Counted from the first letter of the stretch, positions 24,383 through 34,979 are shown. The stretch is DNA of 64,000 nt from an uncultured bacterium (GCA_945869305.1 CAMBOH010000001.1:1-64000); one strand, 5' to 3'. Numbers and translations: made by a program. Notes: a model not told the origin generated them from the sequence alone.

Positions 24383-25810
24383 ATGAGAAATAAGATAGCA
24401 GCCTTATTGATGGCCACCGCAGTGCTCCCCGCCACTGCACAGGAGCTTCGCTCCACCTACTTTATGGAAACCTCGAACTACAGGCACGAGATGAACCCCG
24501 CCCTGCTCGATGCACCCTACATGTCGGTGCCCTTGGTGTTGGGTAACTTCAACCTGGGTCTGACAGGTAACTTCGGTATCGAAAACTTTATCTACAAGAT
24601 GCAACCCGGCTGGCAGGGCTACGGTGTGGAGGGACGCAACTACACGACCTTCATGCACCCGATGGTTGGTGCCGACGAGTTCCTGGGCAACCTAAACGAC
24701 AAGAACAAGCTGAACATGAACTTCAAATACCAGCTCGCAGGCGTGGCCTGGCGGGGTTGGGGTGGCATGAATGTCATCGAGATGAACCTGCGTTCGAACG
24801 TGGGCATGGTTCTCCCCAAGTCGCTCTTTGAGTTCATGAAGACCACTGGCGCAAAGGAGGATTACTCCATCAGCGACCTCGGCGTACGCACCGAAAACTA
24901 CGTGGAACTCGGCTTGGGCCACTCCCACAAAATCGGCGACAAACTCACCGTGGGTGCCAAGGCCAAACTGCTGTTCGGCCTTGCCTACGGCGACCTGAAG
25001 GTCAACAACCTGAACCTCCACATGAACGATGACCACTGGGACATCGACGGCGACATCCGCCTCTCGGCAGCCCTCATGAAGAGCACGTTGGAGTATGAAA
25101 ACGCCGACAAGAACTACCGCGACCCTGCTACAGGCCAACTCACAGGACGCCGTCGCATCAAGGGAATCGATGAGTTCAAGGGCGGTATGTCGGGCTTCGG
25201 TCTGGCTCTCGACCTTGGTGCCGTGTATGAAATCAACGAGGACCTCCGCGTGAGCGCAGCCGTCACCGACCTCGGCTTTATCGGCTGGTCTGACGCTTAC
25301 CAGGCTTCTTCGGCCGGCACGTGGAGTTTCGACGGCTTCGAGGACTTCTATGCCGGTGGCGAGAAGAATGAAAACAACAAGCTCGACGACCAGCTCGAAT
25401 CGCTGGGTGACGATCTGGAGGACATCTTCTCGGTGTATGAAGACGAGCAGGCACAGAAGACCGACACGCGTATGCTTGCCGCCACGGTGAACGCCGGTGT
25501 GGAATATACGCTGCCCGTCTACCGCAACCTGCGCTTCGGTGCGCTCTATACGGGTCGCTTTGCCGGTCCCTACAGCTGGCACGAAGGCATGGTTTCGGCT
25601 ACGATACGTCCCGTGAAGTGGCTGGAATACACGGCCAACGTGGCCTTTACCAGCACGGGTGTAACCACCGGTATGGTGCTCGACCTCCACGCCAAGCACT
25701 TCAACTTCTTCATCGGTACGGACCGCTTCTTCGGCAAGCTCAGCAAGCAGTGCATCCCGGTGAAGAATGCTAACGGCAACATCTCGCTGGGTATGTCCAT
25801 TCCGCTCTGA
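24383..25810 (+). CDS. DUF5723 family outer-membrane protein
   Basis: A 475-residue protein with a signal peptide (MRNKIAALLMATAVLPATAQE) and an overall pattern of alternating polar and hydrophobic strands with frequent aromatic residues, typical of a beta-barrel. The opening after the signal (ETSNYRHEMNPALL) is characteristic of the DUF5723 group in Bacteroidetes, which resembles FadL/PorV-like barrels. An acidic insertion (about residues 320-360) probably forms an extracellular loop. Function unknown; the lipoprotein gene 51 bp upstream is its likely partner. A hairpin follows the stop codon. Confidence 0.8.
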   Translation: MRNKIAALLMATAVLPATAQELRSTYFMETSNYRHEMNPALLDAPYMSVPLVLGNFNLGLTGNFGIENFIYKMQPGWQGYGVEGRNYTTFMHPMVGADEFLGNLNDKNKLNMNFKYQLAGVAWRGWGGMNVIEMNLRSNVGMVLPKSLFEFMKTTGAKEDYSISDLGVRTENYVELGLGHSHKIGDKLTVGAKAKLLFGLAYGDLKVNNLNLHMNDDHWDIDGDIRLSAALMKSTLEYENADKNYRDPATGQLTGRRRIKGIDEFKGGMSGFGLALDLGAVYEINEDLRVSAAVTDLGFIGWSDAYQASSAGTWSFDGFEDFYAGGEKNENNKLDDQLESLGDDLEDIFSVYEDEQAQKTDTRMLAATVNAGVEYTLPVYRNLRFGALYTGRFAGPYSWHEGMVSATIRPVKWLEYTANVAFTSTGVTTGMVLDLHAKHFNFFIGTDRFFGKLSKQCIPVKNANGNISLGMSIPL

Positions 25811-25849
25811 AGCTTGGCCTCGCGCCGCGGGGCGACACACCGTTGACAA

Positions 25850-25921
25850 GCAAGCCAAAGGGGGCTGCGTCTGCGAAGCATTCGGTTGCTTCACCAGGCG
25901 TAGCCCCTTTGGCGTGCTTGG
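25850..25921 (+). terminator. Long hairpin between DUF5723 gene and polA
   Basis: Arms around AAGCCAAAGGGGGCTGCG and CGTAGCCCCTTTGGCG(TG)CTT, with a further short stem inside, lie between two convergent genes. It could stop transcription from either side. Confidence 0.6.
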
Positions 25922-26054
25922 ACTTTGGGCGGGCGGCAGTGGCTCACTGTGGAACACGGCAGCCGGCTATGGAGCACTGTAGGTCTATGCTGTGGAAGGA
26001 TATGGAAGGCTGTGTTTCCGGCCGCTCTCTATGGCTTCCCTTGACCGGAGCGGA

Positions 26055-28823
26055 TCAGTGGGCCTCTAACCAGTTGGCCCCTGTGCCGCAGTCAGCCACC
26101 AGCGGCACGCGCATGGCGAAGGCCTGCTCCATTTCCTCCACCACAATGCGGCGCACCAGCTCCAGCTCTTCGGGAAAGACCGAAAAGTTAAGTTCGTCGT
26201 GTACTTGCAGCAGCATTTTCGAGCGGATGCCCTCGCGCGTAAAGCGTTGGTCAATGCGTATCATCGCCACCTTGATGATGTCGGCCGCGGTGCCCTGGAT
26301 GGGAGCGTTCACCGCATTGCGTTCGGCATAGCCCCGCACCACGGCATTGCGCGACACGATGTCGGGCAGATAGCGGCGGCGGCCGAACTCGGTGACGATA
26401 TACCCCAGTTCACGCGCCTTTTCTACGCTCTGTGTCATATACTCCCGCACCTTCGGATAGGTGGTGAAGTAGTTGGCAATCAGCTCTTTGGCTTCCGTGC
26501 GGCTCACCTCCATGCGTTCGGCCAGGCCAAAGGCCGATATGCCGTAGATGATGCCGAAGTTTGCCGTCTTGGCCTTGCGCCGTTCGTCGCGCGAAACCTC
26601 CTCAATGGGCTTGTGGAAGACGCGGGCCGCCGTAGCGGCATGGATGTCGCGGCCTTCGCGGAAGTCCTGCACCAGGTGCTCGTCCTGGCTCAGGTGTGCC
26701 ATGATGCGCAGCTCGATTTGGGAGTAGTCGGCCGACAGGAAGAGGCAGCCGTCGTCGGGTATGAACGCCTTGCGTATCTCTCGCCCGTCGTCTCCCCTGA
26801 CGGGAATGTTCTGCAGGTTGGGATTCGACGACGACAATCGGCCAGTAGCCGTCACGGCCTGGTTGAAGGAGGTGTGGAGCATGCCCGTGCGGGGGTTGAT
26901 CAGCTTGGGCAGTGCTTCCACGTAGGTGCTGAGCAGTTTCTTTAGGGCACGGTGAGCCAGTATTTTGCCCACGATGGGGTGTTGGGCACGGAGAGCTTCG
27001 AGCACCTCTTCGCCCGTGGCGTACTGTCCGCTTTTCGTCTTCTTCGCCTTGTCGCTCAGTTTCAGTTCGTCAAATAGCACCTCGCCCACCTGTCGCGGTG
27101 AGGTGAGCAGGAATGTGTGTCCCGCCAGCTGGAATATCTCGTCTTCCAGCTGCTCCATGCGCTGCGTGAAGTGGTGGCCGATTTCGCTGAGGGCCGCCAC
27201 GTCGAGCCTCACCCCGTTCATTTCCATCTTGGCCAGTACGGGCATGAGCGGCATTTCGATTTGCTCAAACACCCTCATCAGTCCGTTCTCTTCGAGCTCG
27301 CGCTTCAGGGGGGCCATCAGTCTCAGGGTCACGTCGGCATCCTCGCAGGCATAGTCGCGGATGTCGGCCGGAGCGAGTTCAGCCATGTTGCGTTGTTTCT
27401 TGCCCTTGGGTCCGATGAGCGCATCGATGTGTATGGTTTGGTAGTTCAGGTAGATTTCGGCCAGGTAGTCCATGTTGTGCCTCAGTTCGGGCTGCACCAG
27501 GTAGTGGGCCAGCATGGTGTCGAAGAGGGGAGGGCTGAGGTGGATGCCGTAGCGGCTCAGTACCGTGAGGTCATACTTCAGGTTCTGTCCCACCTTCAGT
27601 TGGGTGTTGCTCTCGTAGAGTGGCTTGAAAATGTTGACCATGCGTTGTGCCGCATCCGTTTCACGTGGAACGGCCACGTACCAGGCTCTTCCGCCGGCCA
27701 CGGCAAAGCTCAATCCCACGAGTTCGGCATCAATTGCCTCGATGGAGGTAGTTTCTGTGTCAAGGCTCAGGGTGTCGAAAGTCAATAATTTGTCACACAA
27801 ATCTTTTGCTTCCGATTCATTTTCAACCAAGAAGTACTCGTGTGCTACGTCTTGGAGCGTTTTGTGGTTCGTTTCTTTTTCCGCTTCTGGCTGGTCGGCT
27901 GGATTTACGTCAAACAGCGGGCCGTAATCCGTAACGTTTTTTTGCACTAAGCCGTCCTCCTCGTCCATCTTCTTGATGAGGCTTCGGAATTCCAGATTTT
28001 CGTAAATGCGCCTCAGGGCCTGCTTGTCGGGTTCGTGGAGCTTGAGCGCGTCGAGGTCGAGACCGATGGGCACGTCCGTCTTGATGGTCACCAGGAATTT
28101 CGAGAAACGGATGGCCTCGGCGTTTTCTTCCACTTTTTTGCGCATGGCCCCCTTCAGCTCGTCGGTTCTGTTCAGCATCTCCTCGACCGTGCCGAACTGG
28201 CCGATGAGCTTCACTGCTGTCTTCTCGCCCACGCCGGGACATCCCGGCACATTGTCAGCCGCGTCGCCCATCAGGGCCAGCAGGTCCACCACCTGGGTGG
28301 GGGATGTCAGCCCGTACTTGTCGCAGACCTCCTGCGGTCCGAGCACTTCGGCCGGTTTGCCGCCGTTGCCCGGCCGGTGCATCCACACCCCCGGCGCTAC
28401 CAGCTGTGCGTAGTCCTTGTCGGGCGTCACCATGTGAACCTCCAGTCCCGCCTCGCGGCCCTTGGCTGCCAGCGTGCCAATCACGTCGTCGGCCTCGAAG
28501 CCCGGTGCTTCGAGGATGGGGATGCGGAAGGCGCGTATGAGGTCCTTGATCACAGGGACTGCCCAGCGGATGTCCTCGGGTGTGGCTTCGCGCTGCGCTT
28601 TGTATTCGGGGTAAGCCTCATGGCGGAAGGTGCCGCCCGCAGGGTCGAAGGCAATGCCCAGGTGGTCAGGGTGGTGTGTGCGCAGCACCTCCTGCAACGT
28701 ATTGACAAAGCCGAACACAGCCGAGGTGTTCTGGCCTTTCGAGTTGATGCGCGGACTGCGAATGAGCGCGTAGTAGGCGCGGTAAATCAATGCGTAGGCA
28801 TCGAGCAGATATAAGGTTTGCAT
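26055..28823 (-). CDS. polA: DNA polymerase I
   Basis: Gap-filling and Okazaki-fragment-processing polymerase of 922 residues, starting at 28823 (MQTLYLLDAYALIYRAYYA). Three domains are present. The 5'-3' exonuclease (residues 1-290) has APGFEADDVIGTLA and GDAADNVPGCPGVGEKTA. The 3'-5' proofreading domain (about 345-530) keeps its acidic residues (LSLDTETTS, QNLKYDL, YACEDADVT). The family A polymerase (about 560-922) has SADYSQIELR, KTANFGIIYG and LLQVHDE. Proofreading therefore looks intact. It is transcribed divergently from the polyprenyl synthase gene, 124 bp away. Confidence 0.97.
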   Translation of the reverse strand: MQTLYLLDAYALIYRAYYALIRSPRINSKGQNTSAVFGFVNTLQEVLRTHHPDHLGIAFDPAGGTFRHEAYPEYKAQREATPEDIRWAVPVIKDLIRAFRIPILEAPGFEADDVIGTLAAKGREAGLEVHMVTPDKDYAQLVAPGVWMHRPGNGGKPAEVLGPQEVCDKYGLTSPTQVVDLLALMGDAADNVPGCPGVGEKTAVKLIGQFGTVEEMLNRTDELKGAMRKKVEENAEAIRFSKFLVTIKTDVPIGLDLDALKLHEPDKQALRRIYENLEFRSLIKKMDEEDGLVQKNVTDYGPLFDVNPADQPEAEKETNHKTLQDVAHEYFLVENESEAKDLCDKLLTFDTLSLDTETTSIEAIDAELVGLSFAVAGGRAWYVAVPRETDAAQRMVNIFKPLYESNTQLKVGQNLKYDLTVLSRYGIHLSPPLFDTMLAHYLVQPELRHNMDYLAEIYLNYQTIHIDALIGPKGKKQRNMAELAPADIRDYACEDADVTLRLMAPLKRELEENGLMRVFEQIEMPLMPVLAKMEMNGVRLDVAALSEIGHHFTQRMEQLEDEIFQLAGHTFLLTSPRQVGEVLFDELKLSDKAKKTKSGQYATGEEVLEALRAQHPIVGKILAHRALKKLLSTYVEALPKLINPRTGMLHTSFNQAVTATGRLSSSNPNLQNIPVRGDDGREIRKAFIPDDGCLFLSADYSQIELRIMAHLSQDEHLVQDFREGRDIHAATAARVFHKPIEEVSRDERRKAKTANFGIIYGISAFGLAERMEVSRTEAKELIANYFTTYPKVREYMTQSVEKARELGYIVTEFGRRRYLPDIVSRNAVVRGYAERNAVNAPIQGTAADIIKVAMIRIDQRFTREGIRSKMLLQVHDELNFSVFPEELELVRRIVVEEMEQAFAMRVPLVADCGTGANWLEAH

Positions 28824-28879
28824 GTCGTGAAAAGTGTTTGTCTTGGTGTGAAACGGCTTCTTTTTACAACCGTACGCGA

Positions 28880-28887
28880 CAAAATTA
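28880..28887 (-). promoter_or_regulatory. -7 box of polA
   Basis: Minus strand TAATTTTG, 56 bp before the polA start codon. Confidence 0.55.
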
Positions 28888-28920
28888 CGCAAAAGCCCGC
28901 TTAACTAACCGAATAATTCG

Positions 28921-28928
28921 TACTTTTG
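28921..28928 (+). promoter_or_regulatory. -7 box of the polyprenyl synthase gene
   Basis: TACTTTTG, 19 bp before the ATG at 28948, so the leader would be about 15 nt. Confidence 0.6.
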
Positions 28929-28947
28929 TCAGCTCAAAGCACTCTGC

Positions 28948-29922
28948 ATGGACAAACTCGCCATAATACGCCAGCCTGTGGCCGATGAACTGCTTCGCTA
29001 CAAGGCTCTTTTTGACAGCGCACTCGCTCACGAAGACGACTTTCTGGGCCGTGCGCTTGACTACGTGCGTCGCCGTGAAGGCAAGATGATGCGCCCTGTT
29101 TTGGTGCTGCTCATGGCCAAGGAGTGTGGCGCAGTGAGCGACAAGTCGCTGCGTGCTGCCGTGACACTCGAACTGCTGCATACGGCTTCGCTCGTCCACG
29201 ACGATGTGGTCGACGAGAGCGGCGAACGGCGTGGCCAGCGTTCGGTCAATGCCGTGTTTGGCAATCAGGTGGCCGTCCTTGTGGGCGACTATCTGCTCTC
29301 CACAGCCTTGCTTCAGGCTGCTCTGACTACTGAGGTACAGATTGTCGAGATCATTGCCCGGCTGGGGGGCACGCTCTCTGAGGGTGAGGTGTTCCAGTTG
29401 GCCAATATCCGCAACGAGCATGCCTCTGAGGAGGCCTACTTCCACATCATCCGCCACAAGACGGCAGCCCTCTTTGCCTCCTGTGCCGAACTGGGTGCGT
29501 TGTCGGCTGGAGGCGATGTGGCCTACGTGGCCCAGGCCCGCCATTTCGGCGAACTGATTGGGCTCTGCTTCCAGATTCGGGACGATATCTTCGACTATTT
29601 TTCAGACGCTTCCATCGGCAAGCCCACGGGCAACGACATGGCCGAAGGCAAGCTCACACTGCCTGCCATCTATGCCTTGAAGCAGACCGACCGTGCCGAT
29701 GTACACGAATGGGCTGCTCGCATCAAGAGCGGACAGGCCACGCCCGACGAGATTGCCCGGATGGTAGCATTCACCAAGGAGGCTGGCGGCATCGCGTATG
29801 CCGAAAAGCGTATGCAGGAGCTTCATGCCGAAGCCCTCGCGCTGCTTGACTCGTGGCAACATGCCGAGGTGCGCGAAGCCTTGCGCCACTACCTCGACTT
29901 TGTGGTCGAACGCAAGTGGTAG
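28948..29922 (+). CDS. Polyprenyl (octaprenyl-type) diphosphate synthase
   Basis: Trans-prenyltransferase that extends farnesyl diphosphate with isopentenyl diphosphate to make the menaquinone side chain. The 324-residue protein shows both aspartate-rich motifs: LVHDDVVDESGERRG (first, residues about 79-93) and QIRDDIFDYF (second, about 208-217), plus GKMMRPVLVLL and KTAALFASC. Small residues before the first motif suit a long-chain product. It sits alone on the plus strand, divergent from polA, and is followed by a clear terminator. Confidence 0.93.
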   Translation: MDKLAIIRQPVADELLRYKALFDSALAHEDDFLGRALDYVRRREGKMMRPVLVLLMAKECGAVSDKSLRAAVTLELLHTASLVHDDVVDESGERRGQRSVNAVFGNQVAVLVGDYLLSTALLQAALTTEVQIVEIIARLGGTLSEGEVFQLANIRNEHASEEAYFHIIRHKTAALFASCAELGALSAGGDVAYVAQARHFGELIGLCFQIRDDIFDYFSDASIGKPTGNDMAEGKLTLPAIYALKQTDRADVHEWAARIKSGQATPDEIARMVAFTKEAGGIAYAEKRMQELHAEALALLDSWQHAEVREALRHYLDFVVERKW

Positions 29923-29992
29923 CATGGGGTAGGGTGGCCGGACGAACCGGTTGCCTCGATATTTGACCCGACATAGATTGCAACTAAATAGC

Positions 29993-30043
29993 CAAAGCAC
30001 ATGGTTCAGGAGCCGCTCCTCGCACCATGTGCTTTGACCTTTT
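29993..30043 (+). terminator. Terminator of the polyprenyl synthase gene
   Basis: A 13-bp perfect stem (29993-30005 with 30024-30036) with an inner GGAGC/GCTCC pairing in the loop, followed by ACCTTTT. Confidence 0.8.
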
Positions 30044-30195
30044 CTGTGGGGTAATGCCCGGAAGCCCAAGGGGTAGTCTGTACGGGGTGGGGCAGGGGGC
30101 AGGTTACGGATGATTACATGCAGGTATGGCCTGCGGATGACCTGCTTTTTCCATACAAGGGACGCTCCCCTGTTTTTTTGCGCAGGACAAAGTAT

Positions 30196-30213
30196 TGTGG
30201 ATAATGTGGATAA
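30196..30213 (+). other. Two adjacent perfect DnaA boxes (candidate origin element)
   Basis: TGTGGATAA occurs at 30196-30204 and again at 30205-30213, directly head to tail. Each is the exact reverse complement of the consensus DnaA box TTATCCACA. A third near-match, TGTGGATAG, is at 30302-30310. The surrounding 250 bp is non-coding and more AT-rich than its flanks. The site lies 4.8 kb from a perfect parS. Confidence 0.6.
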
Positions 30214-30268
30214 GATTATCACACAGACGGAAAAGTCGTCGCAAATCGCCCGAAAACGGCTAAAAACG

Positions 30269-30303
30269 CAGCATCCCTGCCGCCAATTGCGGTGGGGATG
30301 CTG
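30269..30303. repeat. 15-bp inverted repeat between the DnaA boxes and array 3
   Basis: Arms 30269-30283 and 30289-30303 pair along their whole length with two G-U wobbles and a 5-nt loop. No T-run follows, so a terminator role is doubtful. Confidence 0.65.
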
Positions 30304-30349
30304 TGGATAGAGCCTGTAGAATGTCTCTATGAGGCTTTGCTAAAACAAA

Positions 30350-30475
30350 GTGCCGAGTTGTTTTTCCTACGTGCCGCTTAGAAAAATCTATGTGCCGAGT
30401 TGTTCGTTCTACGTGCCGAGTTGTTTTTCCTACGTGCCGCTTGGAAAAATCTACGTGTCGGGTTGTTCGTTCAGA
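30350..30475. repeat. Tandem array of six 21-bp units (array 3)
   Basis: Units start at 30350, 30371, 30392, 30413, 30434 and 30455, each opening GTGCCG or GTGTCG. Units 1-3 are repeated almost exactly as units 4-6, so the array is a duplicated 63-bp block. The core GTGCCGAGTTGT is the reverse complement of the core in array 5 at 54.9 kb. It ends 6 bp before the deoC stop codon (minus strand). Confidence 0.9.
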
Positions 30476-30481
30476 TGCAGG

Positions 30482-31417
30482 TCAGAAAGGTTTCACTGTT
30501 TCGCCCAGGATGTCGCTCACCAGCAGGTTGGCCAGCCGGCTCGTACCGATACGGAACAAGCCTTGGCTCACAAACTCCTCGCCCAGCAGCTCACGTACAA
30601 CGGTGTAGAACTGTACGGCCTCGTCTACCGTTTTGATGCCTCCGGCAGCCTTGAAGCCCACCAGACGGCCCGATTGCTGCTGGTATTCGCGTATGGCCTG
30701 ACACATCACGTAGGCGGCTTCGAGCGTGGCGGCGGGTTCTATCTTGCCGGTAGATGTCTTGATGAAGTCCGCTCCGGCATACATGGCCAGTATAGAGGCT
30801 TTCTTGATGTTTACCGCCGTTTGGAGTGCGCCCGTTTCCAGGATGACCTTCAGCGGGCAGCCGCCTGCAGCGGCCTTGATTTCGGCTATTTCGTCGGCGC
30901 ATGTCTCGTAGTCGCCGCTCAAGAAGGCACCCACATTCAGCACACAGTCGATTTCGGTAGCACCATCGTGTACAGCCAGTGCGGTTTCGGCTGTCTTGAT
31001 TTCAATGAATGTCTGCGACGAGGGGAAACCGCCCGCTACACAGGCCACTTCGACCTGGTCGGCTTCGAGCGACTGGCTCACAATCTTGGCAAAGTTCGGG
31101 TACACGCAGATGGTTGCCAGGTGGGGCAGGTCGGGATGCTCGTCGGCAAAGCGGTTTACCTTCTCCGTGAAGGCCAGCACGCTCTCCTGCGAGTCGGTCA
31201 CCTTCAGTGTGGTCAGTTCGACCGTGCCCAGCAGGGCGCGTTTCACCTCGGGCGTGTTGTATTCAGCGCAATGCTTTTCAACCAGCGCATGAACGGCGTT
31301 GCTTACCGCTTCGTCGTGCAGGTGCAGGTCGAACTTCGAAAAAGCCTGTTCGTATACGCTGGCGTGTTCGCCATCCTCGTGGTGATTGTGGTGGCAGTGG
31401 CAATGGTTTTCGGTCAT
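30482..31417 (-). CDS. deoC: Deoxyribose-phosphate aldolase with His-rich N-terminus
   Basis: Class I aldolase that splits 2-deoxyribose-5-phosphate into glyceraldehyde-3-phosphate and acetaldehyde in deoxynucleoside breakdown. The 311-residue protein shows the Schiff-base lysine region ADFIKTSTGK and the FKAAGGIKT strand. Odd feature: residues 4-18 (NHCHCHHNHHEDGEH) hold seven His and two Cys, followed by a 30-residue leader before the TIM barrel. This tail looks like a metal-binding extension, not a normal part of the enzyme. It is the third gene of dtd-mazG-deoC, 15 bp after mazG. Confidence 0.93.
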   Translation of the reverse strand: MTENHCHCHHNHHEDGEHASVYEQAFSKFDLHLHDEAVSNAVHALVEKHCAEYNTPEVKRALLGTVELTTLKVTDSQESVLAFTEKVNRFADEHPDLPHLATICVYPNFAKIVSQSLEADQVEVACVAGGFPSSQTFIEIKTAETALAVHDGATEIDCVLNVGAFLSGDYETCADEIAEIKAAAGGCPLKVILETGALQTAVNIKKASILAMYAGADFIKTSTGKIEPAATLEAAYVMCQAIREYQQQSGRLVGFKAAGGIKTVDEAVQFYTVVRELLGEEFVSQGLFRIGTSRLANLLVSDILGETVKPF

Positions 31418-31432
31418 GATTAGAAAGCTGTT

Positions 31433-31825
31433 TTAGGATTGTAGTTTCGGATTGTTCAGGTGTCGCGTGGCGTCGCGCCGGGTCTTCTTTTCCAGACTTT
31501 TCCGGAAGGCTTCGCCCAGGTCTACTCCCGTTTGGTTGGCTAAGCAGAGCAGTACCCAGAGCACGTCGGCCATCTCTTCGGCCGGGTCGGTTTTTTCGCC
31601 CGGCTTGAACGATTGGTCGCCGTATTTCCGGCTCATCACGCGCGCAAGTTCGCCTACCTCTTCGGTCAGGCAGGCCATGTTGGTCAGTTCGCTGAAGTAG
31701 CGCACGCCGTAGGTGCGGATCCATTCGTCCACCAGTCGCTGCGCCTCGTGCAGCGTGGGCGATGCGGTCTGTTGTTCGGTTGTCATGGTTGTTTGTTGCA
31801 TGGCCCTTTCGGGCGGGATTCTCAT
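31433..31825 (-). CDS. MazG-like nucleotide pyrophosphohydrolase
   Basis: Small all-alpha NTP pyrophosphatase, likely cleaning non-canonical nucleotides. The EExxE...ExxD pattern is visible in LTEEVGELARVMSRK and AEEMADVLWVLLCLAN. I take the start at 31825, where ATG overlaps the dtd stop codon (ATGA), giving 130 residues; starts at 31801 or 31786 would shorten it by 8 or 13. Translational coupling with dtd is likely. The final residues (about 105-130) are charged and probably flexible. Confidence 0.88.
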   Translation of the reverse strand: MRIPPERAMQQTTMTTEQQTASPTLHEAQRLVDEWIRTYGVRYFSELTNMACLTEEVGELARVMSRKYGDQSFKPGEKTDPAEEMADVLWVLLCLANQTGVDLGEAFRKSLEKKTRRDATRHLNNPKLQS

Positions 31826-32274
31826 TCTTTGTTTTTCGTGTCCATACAGATGGTCACAGGGCCGTCGTTCAGCAGTTCTACCTGCATGTCGGCTCCAAAT
31901 TCGCCCGTGCCTACCGGCTGTTTCAGCAGTTCCTGCAGGGTTGCCACGAAGTATTCATACATCGGAATGGCATGGTCGTGGCCTGCCGCACGGATGTAGG
32001 AGGGCCTGTTGCCTTTCTTGTAGGAGGCCATCAGCGTGAATTGGCTCACCACCAAGACTTGTCCGGCGGTGTCGAGTATGCTGCGGTTCATGACCCCGTT
32101 TTCGTCGTCAAAGACCCGCAGGCCGGCTATCTTGCGGCACAGCCAGTCGGCATCTTCGCGGTTGTCGGCTTCCTCGATGCCCAACAGCACCAGAAAGCCC
32201 GGCCCGATGGCCGACTTCACCTTGCCCCCGATGCTCACTGAGGCATGGCTCACACGTTGTATTACTGCTCTCAT
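31822..32274 (-). CDS. dtd: D-aminoacyl-tRNA deacylase
   Basis: Proofreading enzyme that removes D-amino acids (and Gly from tRNA-Ala) from mischarged tRNAs. The 150-residue protein begins MRAVIQRVSHASV and has the two signature motifs: SQFTLMA and the Gly-cisPro loop (NDGPVT). The start codon lies only 6 bp after a TACTTTTG promoter box, so the message should be almost leaderless. An upstream in-frame ATG at 32283 falls inside the promoter and is rejected. First gene of dtd-mazG-deoC. Confidence 0.94.
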   Translation of the reverse strand: MRAVIQRVSHASVSIGGKVKSAIGPGFLVLLGIEEADNREDADWLCRKIAGLRVFDDENGVMNRSILDTAGQVLVVSQFTLMASYKKGNRPSYIRAAGHDHAIPMYEYFVATLQELLKQPVGTGEFGADMQVELLNDGPVTICMDTKNKE

Positions 32275-32280
32275 GATGTG

Positions 32281-32288
32281 CAAAAGTA
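32281..32288 (-). promoter_or_regulatory. -7 box of the dtd operon
   Basis: Minus strand TACTTTTG, six bases before the dtd ATG at 32274. Confidence 0.6.
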
Positions 32289-32533
32289 CAATTTATTCCG
32301 TACAGCGTTTTCATTCGCTGAAGAAAAGCCTGGAGGAGAGGATTTTGTGCTTGGCTTTTTTCGTGGCTTGGATGAGTTGGGATTGTAGGCTGTCATGCCG
32401 GTTCCCGAACGGCGGAGCTCAGTCTTTCTGACTGTCATTCCGGTCTTGTAGGTCTTGGCTGTTGGCCAGCAGGGCTTCAGGTCTCGACGCGTCCCGCGAA
32501 ACTTGATAGCCGGATTTCTCATAGAAGCAAAAG

Positions 32534-34354
<1,821 letters not shown>

Positions 34355-34408
34355 GGAGCAAAGGGCTGGTGTGAATCTTTGTAGTGGGCCTATCGTCTTC
34401 TGCGTCGG

Positions 34409-34945
34409 CTATTCTTCGAGTGTGAGCAGCGTCGTGATGTCGAGTTCCTCGCCCAGGAACTTGCGTCCTTCGAGACCTTCCATTTTCAGCTCAATGAGGA
34501 AGTTTATGTAGGTTTGCTTCGGGCAGAACTCCTGCACGAGCTTGTACACCGCCAGCATGGAGCCGCCTGTAGCGAGGAGGTCGTCGTGTATGAGCACCAC
34601 ATCGTCGGCAGTGATTGCATCGGTGTGGATTTCGATGGAATCGGTTCCGTATTCCTTCTCGTAGGTAGCCCGTCGCGTGTCGGCAGGCAGTTTACCGGGT
34701 TTGCGCGCCATGATGAATCCGGCACCCAGTTTCTCGGCCAGCATCGCTCCCATCACGAAGCCCCGGCTCTCGATGCCTACCACCTTGGTGATGCCTTTGT
34801 CAGCGTAGAGGCGGACCAGTTCTCCGAGCATTTCACGTATACATGCAGGGTTCTTGAAGAGTGTGCTCACATCCTTGAACTGTATGCCCGGCTTGGGGAA
34901 GTCTGGGATGTTCCGCAGGTTGTCTAACAACAAATTAGTGTTCAT
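34409..34945 (-). CDS. apt: Adenine phosphoribosyltransferase
   Basis: Purine salvage: adenine plus PRPP gives AMP. The 178-residue protein begins MNTNLLLDNLRNIPDFPKPG. The PRPP loop is VLIHDDLLATGGSM; GIESRGFVMGA is the second conserved element. The open frame continues 17 codons upstream, but that stretch runs through the palindromic parS sequence and is not part of the gene. Apt lies between uvrC and mnmG on the same strand. Confidence 0.95.
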   Translation of the reverse strand: MNTNLLLDNLRNIPDFPKPGIQFKDVSTLFKNPACIREMLGELVRLYADKGITKVVGIESRGFVMGAMLAEKLGAGFIMARKPGKLPADTRRATYEKEYGTDSIEIHTDAITADDVVLIHDDLLATGGSMLAVYKLVQEFCPKQTYINFLIELKMEGLEGRKFLGEELDITTLLTLEE

Positions 34946-34979
34946 GTTTATCTTGGTTTTGAGATGAAAAGACAGGGTT

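Noticed and set aside
24692-25957. Minus-strand frame of 421 codons opposite the DUF5723 gene
   Set aside because: Shadow frame; its composition mirrors the sense gene and it runs through the terminator hairpin.
27657-27672. parS-like GTTTCACGTGGAAC inside polA
   Set aside because: One mismatch in the inner 14 bp and three in the full 16, and it encodes conserved polA sequence; chance is likely, although weak ParB binding cannot be excluded.
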